Below, piece after piece: positions 18,839-28,195 of a stretch of DNA of 64,000 nt (its first letter is position 1; each line of letters opens with the position of its first letter). The notes beneath the pieces were generated by a model. That model was not told the DNA's origin. It saw nothing but the letters and a program-made list of their open reading frames with translations, and did not search any database. The stretch is from Oscillospiraceae bacterium (GTDB taxonomy: Bacteria > Bacillota > Clostridia > Oscillospirales > CAG-272). A program made the position numbers and the translations under genes. The DNA is taken from positions 1-64,000 of the forward strand of contig SVTK01000012.1 in NCBI GenBank assembly GCA_015063805.1, read 5' to 3'.

Positions 18839-20902
18839 TCAGGATGCAAGAGAATGATAATCTACAATTTTGGCCTTGGGATAGTAGAGCTCAAGGATGG
18901 TTTCAGCTTTGGCACCAGCCTTAACCAGATCATATGTGCCGTACTGACTCAGACCAACGCCATGCCCCCAACCTTTTCCTGCAAAGATAAAATTGCCGGG
19001 GGAAGATGCAGTGTAGGTTTTTACAATCGGTTTAAGCACTGTAGTGATAACGGTGTTTCCGTGAACCGTTTGCGCAGTGATAAGGCCGGTGACAGGATCC
19101 GGATCGGAGAAGACGGTATAGCTTTCGTCGCTCTTCTCACTGGGGATACCGGTCAGCAGCTTTGCATTGCCGTCCAACACCTGCAGTCCGCTCCCGGTGA
19201 AGGCGGGCAGCATCTGCGCAGTGGGCAGATTTACGGTTCCGCTTCCGGTGAAGGCGGGAACGCCGAGAATGTTATGATTTTCGGTGGTGATATAGTCAGT
19301 AACGTTGTATTCTCCCGGTTTGGATGGGACTGTAATGAGACCCGCGATGCGGTCGGATACGGTAATACTCTGTACTTCGTGATAAGTGTAAGTCAAGGAA
19401 CCGCGTCCGATGGTGAAATTGGCAGAGTTGACACCCAAGGTGAGCTGAATTTTTTCGGTGGTATTGAGGGTTTCTGTGTTGCCGTATACATCGGTAACCA
19501 GAAGAGATTTGATGTAATTGGATCCATCGGCCGCATATTCGGCAACCTGGATCGAAGCCACATCTCCCGCAATTTTACTTGTAACCTTGTAGTATTTCCG
19601 GAGATTGGTATTGAGGTTGGAGGCGAGAACAGAGGGAGAGAGCTCCTTGACCCATACGCCGTTGCTGTGCTCACTGTATCGTTCCCAAGGGGTCTTCTGT
19701 GCAATGGTATAAGCAGCATCGCTTCCGCCCCAGGCAGCGGTCTGAGGGATAGATTCCCCGCCGTTGGAGGAGGAATAGAAAGAGCGCACTACCTTGCCGT
19801 TGTAGCTGAGCACCTCGCCTGCAGTGGAGGATACCGCTTGTATAACGGCGTCGTTGACATTGACACGCCCGCGGTAGGCCTGACAATGGTGGGTGCACAG
19901 ATCAAAACCGTAGGCTTTGTAGTGGTGGCCGATATAGGCGAGGGCATAAGAACGGGAGGCAATGGCGAAGGCACGGAGTGCTTCCGCAGGCCAGTAAGTA
20001 CCAACCTCGTATGGGAGAACACCTTCCACATAGCCCTCAAGGTCAATCAGATTGAAAATCGTGACACCGTCGATCGAACTGGTGGTATAACGCTTGGCGG
20101 CAAAGACCCCCTCATAGAGGTTGTCAGCCGGTGTCTGCAGATAATTTTGCTCGGTGCCGCCGTTCTGAATCGGTGTCAGTCCGAGATAATAATTTTCACC
20201 GCAGTCGTATTCAAACGCGACATGATCGGTGGCGGGATCGATGAGAGAAATGGCAGTGGCGGAAGGAGAAACGATATCCACCTTAAAATCAGCCAGGTAG
20301 GGCTGAATCAGAGGGAGCGCATTGAGCGTTTGCTCATAAGCGGCGAAATCCCCCACGCGAATGGACATCATACCGTTGATATACGCGGGAAACGCATACT
20401 GTCCGATGGCGGCAAGCCGTTGGTTGAGGGGCTCAATCAATTGCAGGATTATTTCGGTGGGGAGTTCGGCGGTAAGCTGAATGTGGAATGCACCGATTTT
20501 GGTCTGATAATATTCGTCTGTAACCTGATATTCTCCCAAGCTTTTGGACACATTGGCATCCACCGCAGGGGTCAGGGTTGTCTGCGGAAGGGAAAAGAGG
20601 GGAGAGAAGATCCGCTGGTCGTTGTCGGCATACACCGATCCGATCACGAAGCCTGAGGGGGAGCGAATAGGATAAGCGGTCGGCGAATCGCTTCCGTACA
20701 CGATGCCGACCGTTAAATACGCAGTGGATGCGGTTGCCGAATGAATCGCATATTCATCATACGCCGCAGAAGAATCAAACGAAAAAAGTGCAAAGGCAGA
20801 GTACAGTGTTCCCCCGAGCATCAGCACCACCAGAATGATGGCGCCGATGCGCAGAAAGAACTTACTGTCTCGCCGGGACTTTCGGGAGGCTTTATTCGAC
20901 AA
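18839..20902 (-). CDS. SpoIID/LytB domain membrane protein
   Basis: 687 residues from a TTG start at 20902, preceded by GGGAGG at 8 bases; this start overlaps the end of the upstream gene by 11 bases, while a longer frame to 21034 would run deep into that gene. A basic N-terminus and one transmembrane helix (about 18-42) precede a large outside region. The SpoIID domain is at about 285-400 and near the C-terminus: LPYEVGTYWPAEALRAFAIA, CQAYRG, SFYSSSNGGES, and GKGWGHGVGLSQYGTYD. About 180 residues are inserted before the last motif. Probably a lytic transglycosylase in sporulation or wall turnover. Confidence 0.85.
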   Translation of the reverse strand: MSNKASRKSRRDSKFFLRIGAIILVVLMLGGTLYSAFALFSFDSSAAYDEYAIHSATASTAYLTVGIVYGSDSPTAYPIRSPSGFVIGSVYADNDQRIFSPLFSLPQTTLTPAVDANVSKSLGEYQVTDEYYQTKIGAFHIQLTAELPTEIILQLIEPLNQRLAAIGQYAFPAYINGMMSIRVGDFAAYEQTLNALPLIQPYLADFKVDIVSPSATAISLIDPATDHVAFEYDCGENYYLGLTPIQNGGTEQNYLQTPADNLYEGVFAAKRYTTSSIDGVTIFNLIDLEGYVEGVLPYEVGTYWPAEALRAFAIASRSYALAYIGHHYKAYGFDLCTHHCQAYRGRVNVNDAVIQAVSSTAGEVLSYNGKVVRSFYSSSNGGESIPQTAAWGGSDAAYTIAQKTPWERYSEHSNGVWVKELSPSVLASNLNTNLRKYYKVTSKIAGDVASIQVAEYAADGSNYIKSLLVTDVYGNTETLNTTEKIQLTLGVNSANFTIGRGSLTYTYHEVQSITVSDRIAGLITVPSKPGEYNVTDYITTENHNILGVPAFTGSGTVNLPTAQMLPAFTGSGLQVLDGNAKLLTGIPSEKSDESYTVFSDPDPVTGLITAQTVHGNTVITTVLKPIVKTYTASSPGNFIFAGKGWGHGVGLSQYGTYDLVKAGAKAETILELYYPKAKIVDYHSLAS

Positions 20903-21521
20903 CGGTGTATCCTCCCTGTACCATGATGTAGGCACCGCCCTCCGAGGTGATCTGAATACCGCGACCGTCATTTCCACGGGGAATGAGAATGTGGTGGTTG
21001 GGGGAGAGGGGCGTACCGGAAAGAATATCCGCACCTTCAGTCAGGTCAGAAAGACCCTGGGGACTGGAGCCGTCCTGTCCGTTAAAGGGGCTTACCACAG
21101 CAGCAGCGCCGGCGCGAAGAATAATCGCGCAGGGGGCGGTGGCAAGCAATGTCTGTCCTGTGGTGAGATAGATAACCTCCCAAGAGGAGGTGACTGCAGG
21201 GGCTGCCGGAGTGCTCTGTGCCAGCTTTTCTTCCAGTTCAGCCAGCTTGGCTTCGTTTTCAGCCAGCTTTGCTTCTGCCGCAGTAAGCTTGTCCTTGACA
21301 GAGCTCAGGCTGTCCTGCACGGGTTTGATCTGCTCGGCGATAGCGGTGTTGATGGCGGGCTTAATGGTCTCCTCAGTGTACTTGAGCAGACCGCTTACCA
21401 TGACAACTGCATCGGCAGACGGGTCATAGGCGGCGGTTGCTGCAACGGCAGACAGTACTGCGGCAGTAAGGACCACGGCGATCAAGGTAAGGACTGATTT
21501 GATCCTGATCTTGTTTTTCAT
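20892..21521 (-). CDS. Secreted coiled-coil protein of the spoIID operon
   Basis: 209 residues from the ATG at 21521 (AAAGGAG upstream); the nine extra residues of the longer frame contain the Shine-Dalgarno site. A hydrophobic helix at about 8-30 ends in VAATAAY, either a signal peptide or an anchor. Residues about 65-105 are a Glu/Lys/Ala-rich coiled coil with LAENEAKLAELEEKLA heptads. The C-terminal 95 residues have small-residue beta pattern (EVIYLTTGQTLLA..., IMVQGGYTVVE). I do not recognise a family. It overlaps and precedes the SpoIID gene, so it is probably a partner at the membrane. Confidence 0.7.
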   Translation of the reverse strand: MKNKIRIKSVLTLIAVVLTAAVLSAVAATAAYDPSADAVVMVSGLLKYTEETIKPAINTAIAEQIKPVQDSLSSVKDKLTAAEAKLAENEAKLAELEEKLAQSTPAAPAVTSSWEVIYLTTGQTLLATAPCAIILRAGAAAVVSPFNGQDGSSPQGLSDLTEGADILSGTPLSPNHHILIPRGNDGRGIQITSEGGAYIMVQGGYTVVE

Positions 21522-21635
21522 GCGGGTGAAAGCTCCTTTCGGGGGCATTCGACATTCTGCAAAGGAATGTCGGACAGGTCATCGGTGTACCGCCGTCACC
21601 ACACAGATGTGCGGGGGCGGATGACACACGAAGAC

Positions 21636-21665
21636 ATTATATCATGAAAGACAGGTAATTTGCAA
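21636..21665 (-). promoter_or_regulatory. Promoter of the spoIID operon
   Basis: Minus strand TTGCAA (21665-21660), 18-bp spacer, TATAAT (21641-21636). Confidence 0.55.
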
Positions 21666-21718
21666 TGTTTTTTCGAGATTTTTTACATTTTTGAACGAAA
21701 AAACGTGAAAACAGGCGG

Positions 21719-23953
21719 TTATTCATCCAGCTTCAACTGTTCACCTGGGGCATTTTTGCGGATGACAGGAGAGCCGGCAGCAGGGATCTTCAGTTTGCGG
21801 CAACCCTGGGTATCAAATTTTTCTGCAAAATTATCCAGCGCCTCGATGACGGTTTGTCCTGCCTTCAGGTTGATCAGCTGTACGCCGGCAGCCGTTCTGG
21901 TGGTCTTCATGGGGATCAGGGCGGACTTGATCTGAATTGCGCGCTCGGCCGAAGAAACCAGCAGCAGCTCCAGCGGGTCCTTGGTACAGAAGGCGGCGAC
22001 AATGGGAGAGGCGGTGGAGAAAATACCGCTTTGCTTGCGGCGGGTGGACTTGGTCTGATATGCGGTGAGGGGCACGCGCACACCCTTGCCGTTGGCAAAA
22101 ATGAAAATAAAGTGTTCGTCTTCCTGAACCTCGGTATCCAGCCGCATGAAGATTGGACGCTCGCCCTCCTCCATGCCCAGTTTAGAGGCGAGGAAGTCGC
22201 CCATGGCCGACGCCTTCACCGGATCGAAATCCGAAACCCTTGCCCGGTAGAGCTGGGCGCGGTCGGTGAGGAACAGCAGTTCGGCCCGGTTGTCGGTGTC
22301 GATGGAGAAGGCAACTTCGTCGCCGTCCTTGAGCTTCTGCTCATCGTTTCCGCGGAGAGAAGCAAAGGTGATCTTTTTGAAGTAGCCCTCCCGGGTCAGA
22401 ATCAGTCGGACGTTGTAATTTTCGATCAGATCCTCTTCCTCCAGCTCCTCCACCTCATCGGCGTAGATCAGCTGAGTCTTGCGGGGCTGGCTGTATTTTT
22501 TCTTGATCTCGGTGAGCTGCTTGACAATGACGGCCTTCAGCTTCAGCTCGTCGCCGATGATGGCCTCCAACTCGGCAATCTCCGCCTGCAGATCCTCGAT
22601 CTCCTTGATCCGGTTGAGAATGTACTCTCGGTTGAGATAACGAAGCTTGATCTCGGCGATGTACTCGGCCTGGATTTCGTCGATCTTGAAGCCCGCCATG
22701 AGGTTGGGGATAACATCCTCTTCCTTTGCGGTTTCCCGCACGATGCGGATGGCCTTATCGATGTCCAGCAGGATCTTGCCCAGGCCCAGGAGCAGGTGCA
22801 GCTTGTCCTTTTTCTTGCCCAGCTCAAAGGTAAGCTCCCGCTTGACACAGCCGATCCGGAACCTGATCCATTCCTCCAGGATCTCGCGGACGCCCATCTG
22901 CCGGGGGGCGGAGTCAATGAGCACATTGAAGTTGCATTTGAAGCTGTCCTCCAGAGGGGTCTGCTTGAAAAGGCGGGCCATGAGCTTGTCGGGATCGGTG
23001 CCGCGGCGAATGTCAATGGTAAGCTTGAAGCCGTTGATGTCGGTCTCGTCCCGGAAGTCGCTGACTTCTTTCAGCTTGCCCTCCTTGACCAGCTCGGTCA
23101 TCTTCTTCATGATCTGCTCGATGGTGGTAGAGTAGGGAATTTGAAGGACTTCGATGCATCCTTCGGCTTTGTCGTAGATATAGCGGGCGCGGAGCTTCAC
23201 CGAGCCCGAACCGGTCTCAAACACCTCGCGAAGGGAATCTCTGTCATAGATGAGATACCCGCCGCCGGGGAAATCGGGGGCCTTGATGAGGTCCATCAGC
23301 TTGTCCATGGAGAGCTTGGGGTTCTTGAGCAGGGCAATGGTGCCGTCGCAGATCTCGGACAGGTTGAAGGAACAGATATTGGAGGCCATACCGACGGCGA
23401 TACCCATGTTGGGGGTGACGAGAATGTTGGGGAAGGCGGTGGGCAGCAGCACCGGCTCCTTCATGGTGGCATCGTAGTTGTCCACCATCTCCACCGCGTT
23501 TTTGTCAATTCCGCGGAAAATTTCGTGGCAGAAGCTGTCCAGACGTACCTCGGTATAACGGGCCGCCGAGTAGGCGGTAGAGGAACTGTACTGCTTACCG
23601 AAGGAACCCTTGGAGTCCACAAAGGGATGCAGCAGCGCCTCGTTGTCCCGGGTAAGACGCACCATGGTCTCGTAAATGGCGGCATCACCGTGGGGGTTGA
23701 GCTTCATGGTGGCACCTACCACGTTGGCACTCTTGGTGCGAGGACCGGACATCAGCCCCATTTTGTACATGGTGTACAGCAGCTTGCGGTGGGCAGGCTT
23801 GAAGCCGTCAATCTCGGGGATCGCACGGGAGACAATGACACTCATGACATAGGGCATGTAGTTCTTTTCGATGGTCTCGGTGATAGGCTGCGGGGTCGCG
23901 GGGGCAGGGGGAAGGATTTCGGGGACGGTTTGTGTTTTCCGTTTCTTCGCCAT
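21719..23953 (-). CDS. parC: Type II topoisomerase subunit A (topoisomerase IV/ParC-like)
   Basis: 744 residues. The breakage-reunion domain has the motifs expected: SRAIPEIDGFKPAHRKLLYTM, PHGDAAIYETMVRLT and the active-site Tyr in AARYTEVRL near residue 127. A coiled-coil tower with ISEIDDLQAEIAELE-like helices is near 430-480, and a shortened C-terminal beta-pinwheel region (about 500-735) follows. Members with this N-terminal lead and short pinwheel are the second, non-gyrase class of Clostridia. The partner B subunit is not adjacent; the gene upstream is sua5. It lies 51 bases behind sua5 and may share its transcript. Confidence 0.85.
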   Translation of the reverse strand: MAKKRKTQTVPEILPPAPATPQPITETIEKNYMPYVMSVIVSRAIPEIDGFKPAHRKLLYTMYKMGLMSGPRTKSANVVGATMKLNPHGDAAIYETMVRLTRDNEALLHPFVDSKGSFGKQYSSSTAYSAARYTEVRLDSFCHEIFRGIDKNAVEMVDNYDATMKEPVLLPTAFPNILVTPNMGIAVGMASNICSFNLSEICDGTIALLKNPKLSMDKLMDLIKAPDFPGGGYLIYDRDSLREVFETGSGSVKLRARYIYDKAEGCIEVLQIPYSTTIEQIMKKMTELVKEGKLKEVSDFRDETDINGFKLTIDIRRGTDPDKLMARLFKQTPLEDSFKCNFNVLIDSAPRQMGVREILEEWIRFRIGCVKRELTFELGKKKDKLHLLLGLGKILLDIDKAIRIVRETAKEEDVIPNLMAGFKIDEIQAEYIAEIKLRYLNREYILNRIKEIEDLQAEIAELEAIIGDELKLKAVIVKQLTEIKKKYSQPRKTQLIYADEVEELEEEDLIENYNVRLILTREGYFKKITFASLRGNDEQKLKDGDEVAFSIDTDNRAELLFLTDRAQLYRARVSDFDPVKASAMGDFLASKLGMEEGERPIFMRLDTEVQEDEHFIFIFANGKGVRVPLTAYQTKSTRRKQSGIFSTASPIVAAFCTKDPLELLLVSSAERAIQIKSALIPMKTTRTAAGVQLINLKAGQTVIEALDNFAEKFDTQGCRKLKIPAAGSPVIRKNAPGEQLKLDE

Positions 23954-24004
23954 GTTTCTATCCTTTTCTGTCTGAATTTTCTGTTTGAGTCAGTGCCGCA
24001 GGGG

Positions 24005-25039
24005 TCAAAGCTCGATCACGGTGTGAGCGGCTGCCCGAAGCATACGGTTGCAGAGGGCAAGGCCCATGCCGCTTTCTTCGGGCATGGGCGCATAAAGATG
24101 GGGGGCGTTCAGGGCATCGGCATCCCGCAGGGCGGTGAAGAGATGATGCGCCTGCTCCTCGGGGGAATCTCGGTGTCCGAGAATGATACACCGCTCGGGG
24201 GAGAGCAGTTCGGCATCCTCGGCGTAGCAGAGGATCCCGCAGCCTTCAGCCTGACGGGCCGCAAGATATGCCGTCACAGCTCCGCGCTCCCCACGCACAA
24301 GGGTGAGGGGGGTAGAGGGGGCATAGTGACGGTACATCATGCCGGGGGAAAGGGGGCGCTCACCCGGGGCAAGCTGGCCGATGACGGCGGCGGCAACTTC
24401 CACAGGGCCGCATACCGCCTCCAGCTGTTCCAGCGTGATCCCGCCCGGGCGGAGGAGAACGGGATGATCCCCGTCAATCTTGAGAATTGTGGATTCCAGG
24501 CCGATGTCACAGTTTCCGCCATCGATGATCACGTCTACCCGCCCCGAGAGATCCTCGATGACGTGTGCCGCGCAGGTGGGGGAAGGCTTGCCGGAGAGAT
24601 TGGCGGAGGGCGCGGCAATGGGAATCCCCGCCGCGGCAATCAGTGCATGGGCAATGGGATGCGCGGGGCATCGCACCGCCACCGAATCCAATCCCCCCGT
24701 TACCGAATGGGGAATGGTGTCCTTCTTCGGGAGAATCACCGTCAGCGGCCCCGGCATAAATGCCTCAGCCAAACGCAGATAGAGGGGCGAGATTTCCGCA
24801 TAATCGGCGGCATCCTCGGGGTACGCAATATGGATGATCAGCGGGTTGTCCGAAGGGCGGCCCTTGGCGGCATAGATCTTCTGTGCCGCCTCGCTGTCGG
24901 TGGCATTTCCGCCCAGGCCGTAGACCGTTTCGGTGGGAAAAACCACAAGCCCGCCGCGGCGAAGAATCTCGGCTGCTTCTGCCAGCTGTGCCGAGCCCTC
25001 ATCCGCTGATGCAATCGTGTAGATTTTCGTATTGTTCAT
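24005..25039 (-). CDS. tsaC: Threonylcarbamoyl-AMP synthase (Sua5 type)
   Basis: 344 residues from ATG 25039; a GTG at 25081 is possible but would overlap the end of prfA. The N-terminal YrdC domain (about 10-195) shows GGLVVFPTETVYGLGGNA, AKGRPSDNPLI and AVRCPAHPIA, with substrate-binding Lys/Arg. A C-terminal Sua5 domain (about 225-344) follows, with SPGMMYRHYAP and the linker Tyr. It makes threonylcarbamoyl-AMP for the t6A base of tRNAs that read ANN codons. The prfA-sua5 order is common in Firmicutes, although prmC is missing here. Confidence 0.93.
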   Translation of the reverse strand: MNNTKIYTIASADEGSAQLAEAAEILRRGGLVVFPTETVYGLGGNATDSEAAQKIYAAKGRPSDNPLIIHIAYPEDAADYAEISPLYLRLAEAFMPGPLTVILPKKDTIPHSVTGGLDSVAVRCPAHPIAHALIAAAGIPIAAPSANLSGKPSPTCAAHVIEDLSGRVDVIIDGGNCDIGLESTILKIDGDHPVLLRPGGITLEQLEAVCGPVEVAAAVIGQLAPGERPLSPGMMYRHYAPSTPLTLVRGERGAVTAYLAARQAEGCGILCYAEDAELLSPERCIILGHRDSPEEQAHHLFTALRDADALNAPHLYAPMPEESGMGLALCNRMLRAAAHTVIEL

Positions 25040-25070
25040 GTCGTTTTTTATCCAAAGACTTTTTTGTGCA

Positions 25071-26138
25071 TTACTCTGCACGGCTCATTTTTTCGGCGGT
25101 ATCGGCTGTGATCAGCGCGTCGATCATGCCGCCGATGTTGCCGTTGAGGAAGTTCTCCAAGGCATATACCGTCATGCCGATCCGGTGGTCGGTGACCCGG
25201 CCCTGGGGGTAGTTGTAGGTGCGGATGCGCTCACTGCGGTCCCCGGTGCCCACCTGGGTGCGGCGGGCGGAGGCAATGGCGTTAGCCTGCTCGGTCTGCT
25301 TTATGTCGTAGAGCTTTGTGCGCAGAAGCTTCATAGCCTTGTCGCGGTTTTTGTACTGGCTTCGCTCGTCCTGGCATTCGATGACAATGCCGCTGGGCTT
25401 GTGGAGCAGACGGATGGCAGACTCGGTTTTGTTGACGTGCTGTCCCCCCGCACCGCTGGATTTGATGGTTTCAATCTTCAGGTCGGCAGGATTGATCTCC
25501 ACCTCAATGTCCTCTGCCTCAGGGAGAACGGCCACCGTGACGGTGGAGGTGTGAATGCGGCCGGAGGCCTCGGTTTCGGGAACACGCTGTACCCGGTGCA
25601 CGCCGCTCTCGAATTTGAGACGGGAATAGGCCCCGTCCCCCTCCACCATGAAGGTGACTTCCTTGAATCCGCCAAGCTCGGTTTCGTTGGCGTTGAGCAG
25701 GGTAGTCCTGAAGTGGGAAGCCTCGGCGTACATACTGTACATCCGATAGAGGACAGCGGCGAAGAGGGCGGCTTCCTCGCCCCCGGCGCCGCCCCGGATC
25801 TCCACGATGACATTCTTGTCATCGTTGGGATCACGGGGGAGAAGCAGAACCTTGAGCTGTTCGGTCAACTCAGCGCAGCGGTCGCGGCAGGCGTAGAATT
25901 CAGCCTCAGCCAGGGCACAGAGCTCGGCATCCTCTTCGGATTCCATCAGACTGCGGGCATCCTGCATCTCTTTTTCAGCGGCGCGGTAAGCGTGGTATGC
26001 TTCCATGATAGGAGCCTGTGCCTTGCGCTCCCGCATCAGCCGTGCAAAGGCGGCAGGATCGGCGGCCGCATCCGGGGAGGCCAGCTGTTTCTCCAATTCG
26101 AGAAAGCGTTCCTCCAGCATTTTCAGCTTTTCAAACAT
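25071..26138 (-). CDS. prfA: Peptide chain release factor 1
   Basis: 355 residues from the ATG at 26138, just after TGGGAGA. The GGQ loop is in SSGAGGQHVNKTESA near residue 230, and the codon-recognition PxT-type loop is in the preceding domain (GVHRVQRVPETEASGRIHTST). It releases peptides at UAA and UAG. The methylase gene prmC, usually adjacent, is not in the window. It is located 51 bases behind the M18 aminopeptidase gene on the same strand, so read-through is likely. Confidence 0.97.
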   Translation of the reverse strand: MFEKLKMLEERFLELEKQLASPDAAADPAAFARLMRERKAQAPIMEAYHAYRAAEKEMQDARSLMESEEDAELCALAEAEFYACRDRCAELTEQLKVLLLPRDPNDDKNVIVEIRGGAGGEEAALFAAVLYRMYSMYAEASHFRTTLLNANETELGGFKEVTFMVEGDGAYSRLKFESGVHRVQRVPETEASGRIHTSTVTVAVLPEAEDIEVEINPADLKIETIKSSGAGGQHVNKTESAIRLLHKPSGIVIECQDERSQYKNRDKAMKLLRTKLYDIKQTEQANAIASARRTQVGTGDRSERIRTYNYPQGRVTDHRIGMTVYALENFLNGNIGGMIDALITADTAEKMSRAE

Positions 26139-26189
26139 AGTTTCTCCCAAGGGTGAAATTGTGGGGCGGGCATATCTCTGCCCGGTAAA

Positions 26190-27584
26190 TCAGTCGCGGT
26201 TGAACGCGGCAAATGCGCGGTATGCCTCATAGAGGTCAACCTTGGCAATGCACTCATAAGGTGCGTGCATGGAGATCACGGGGACGCCCAGGTCAACCAC
26301 ATCGATGTTCTGGTTGGCAATATACTTGGCAACCGTTCCGCCGCCGCCTACGTCCACCTTGCCCATCTCGCTGGTCTGCCAGATTACCCCTGCGCGAGCC
26401 ATGCAGCCACGGAGCCAGCCGATATACTCAGCGTTGGCATCGCTGGTACCGCCCTTGCCGCGGGAACCGGTGAACTTGGTCAGCACAACGCCGCAGCCCA
26501 TGATGGCCGAGTTGCGCTTCTCGTAAACTTCAGCAAAGTTGGGGTCGTAAGCCGCCGCAACATCAGCGGAGAGGCACTTGGAGTTTGCACGGACTACGTT
26601 GACGTTACCGCCGCGGGCAGCTGCGATCTCGTCAATCAGATCACACATCACCGAGCACTGCATACCGGTGTTGCCGTCGCTGCCGGTTTCTTCCTTGTCA
26701 GCCAGGATGCAGAGCAGGGTGTGGCGGGAGTCGGCGGCATCAATGATGGCCTTGAGGGCGGGATATGCGCAGACACGATCATCGTGGCCGTAGCCGCCGA
26801 TCATGGAGCGGTCAAGGCCGATGTCGCGAGCCTTGAAGGCGGGAACTGCGGTGAGCTCGGCGGTGAGGAAATCTTCCTCGACGATGCCGTACTTTTCGTT
26901 GAGGATCTTCATGATGTTCAGCTTGACGGGGGTAGCGGCATCGGTGTCTTCGTAGGGCTGTGCACCGATGAGCAGGTTCAGCTGCTCGCCGCGGATGGCC
27001 TCACCAAGGGATCTCTTGGCCTGCTCCTGACCAAGGTGGGGAAGGATGTCGTTGATATAGAGAACGGGATCGCTGTCATCCTCACCGATGACAATCTCTA
27101 CCGTGGTACCGTCTGCCTTGATGACAACGCCGTGGAGTGCCAGGGGAATAGCAGTCCACTGGTACTTCTTGATGCCGCCGTAGTAGTGGGTCTTGAAGAA
27201 GCCCATGCCGCCTTCCTCATAGAGGGGGCACTGCTTCAGGTCGATGCGGGGAGAGTCGATGTGGGCGGCGGAAATGCGGATGCCCTCGTTGATGTCCTCG
27301 GTGCCCACGGTGAAGAGGAAGAGATTCTTGCCACGGTTGTTGTAGTAGCGGCGGTCACCGGGGTTGAGGGGATCGCCGAAACGGTAGGGGGTAAATCCGT
27401 TGGCTTCAGCAAGCTTGATGGAAATGTCAACGCACTCACGCTCGGTCTTTCCTTCGTCAATGTACTTGGCGTAGGGGCCGGCGAAGGCCATTGCAGCCTC
27501 GATGACGGCAGGATCTGCGGCTTCATATACGGTCTTCTTGGTATAGAACAGCTTTTCGCTCAGGGCCTTGGATGCTTCACTCAT
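26190..27584 (-). CDS. M18-family aminopeptidase
   Basis: 464 residues from the ATG at 27584 (AAAGGAGA before it); the longer frame to 27809 has no start features. It matches the M18 aspartyl aminopeptidase fold: SAAHIDSPRIDLK with the first zinc His, DKEETGSDGNTG with the catalytic Glu and bridging Asp, and the C-terminal VISMHAPYECIAKVDLYEAY with the last His. It is a cytosolic dodecameric peptidase that removes N-terminal residues, often acidic ones. It sits inside the coaE-slt-prfA cluster. Confidence 0.92.
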   Translation of the reverse strand: MSEASKALSEKLFYTKKTVYEAADPAVIEAAMAFAGPYAKYIDEGKTERECVDISIKLAEANGFTPYRFGDPLNPGDRRYYNNRGKNLFLFTVGTEDINEGIRISAAHIDSPRIDLKQCPLYEEGGMGFFKTHYYGGIKKYQWTAIPLALHGVVIKADGTTVEIVIGEDDSDPVLYINDILPHLGQEQAKRSLGEAIRGEQLNLLIGAQPYEDTDAATPVKLNIMKILNEKYGIVEEDFLTAELTAVPAFKARDIGLDRSMIGGYGHDDRVCAYPALKAIIDAADSRHTLLCILADKEETGSDGNTGMQCSVMCDLIDEIAAARGGNVNVVRANSKCLSADVAAAYDPNFAEVYEKRNSAIMGCGVVLTKFTGSRGKGGTSDANAEYIGWLRGCMARAGVIWQTSEMGKVDVGGGGTVAKYIANQNIDVVDLGVPVISMHAPYECIAKVDLYEAYRAFAAFNRD

Positions 27585-27616
27585 GATTGTTCTCCTTTGT
27601 TTTTCCGGGTGCGGCG

Positions 27617-28195
27617 TTATTCGGCCGTACCGCTGTAATAAAGTTTTTGATAAATATTTGCTGCCTTTTCCACCTTTTTGGTGTAGGCTTTGGTTTCGGG
27701 AATGGGGATATCGGTCAGTGCACCGTTGACATCGGCATAGGCAGGATCCTCCCGCCATTCCTTGACCCGGTTTGGGCCTGCGTTGTATGCGGCAAACACC
27801 GAATTCCACAGACCGAATTCCTGATAGAGATAGGACAGATAATAAACGCCGTAGCGGATATTGGTCTCGGGATCATAGAGCATTCCCGTGTCCATGTCCT
27901 CCTTCTGACGCATCATCAGCCAATCGAAGGTGTCGGGGGTGATCTGCATCAGTCCAACCGCCCCCGCGTGGGAGACGGCGTTGCTGACAAATTTGCTCTC
28001 CACCTTGATCACGGCATAAACAATGTGCTCGGGCACGCCGTACATGGCGGAGTAGCGTTCCACATATTCCCGGTAATCCCGGGGATAGAGATGGCGGTCA
28101 ATCTTATCCCGGACGAAATCGTAGGCATAGCCGATGCCGAGGGACAGGGCAATGATCAGTAAGGTGACGACGGTGCGTTTGATGGCAGTTCTCAC
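27617..28195 (-). CDS. Lytic transglycosylase (SLT domain)
   Basis: 192 residues from a GTG start at 28195 that overlaps the coaE stop by four bases (GTGA) and uses GAGGGAGGAG inside coaE. A short N-terminal transmembrane helix (about 5-25) precedes an SLT domain: AVIKVESKFVSNAVSHAGAVGLMQI with the catalytic Glu, and FAAYNAGPNRVKEW. It cuts glycan strands with formation of 1,6-anhydro-MurNAc outside the membrane. Homologous to the small membrane-bound transglycosylases that are often linked to coaE in Clostridia. Confidence 0.92.
   Translation of the reverse strand: MRTAIKRTVVTLLIIALSLGIGYAYDFVRDKIDRHLYPRDYREYVERYSAMYGVPEHIVYAVIKVESKFVSNAVSHAGAVGLMQITPDTFDWLMMRQKEDMDTGMLYDPETNIRYGVYYLSYLYQEFGLWNSVFAAYNAGPNRVKEWREDPAYADVNGALTDIPIPETKAYTKKVEKAANIYQKLYYSGTAE

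Noticed and set aside
17537-20656. 1039-codon plus-strand open frame
   Set aside because: Antisense to the SpoIID and peptidoglycan-binding genes; no domain or start signal.
21854-25009. 1051-codon plus-strand open frame
   Set aside because: It is antisense to parC and sua5, which have clear motifs and ribosome sites; composition is that of a shadow frame in GC-rich coding DNA.
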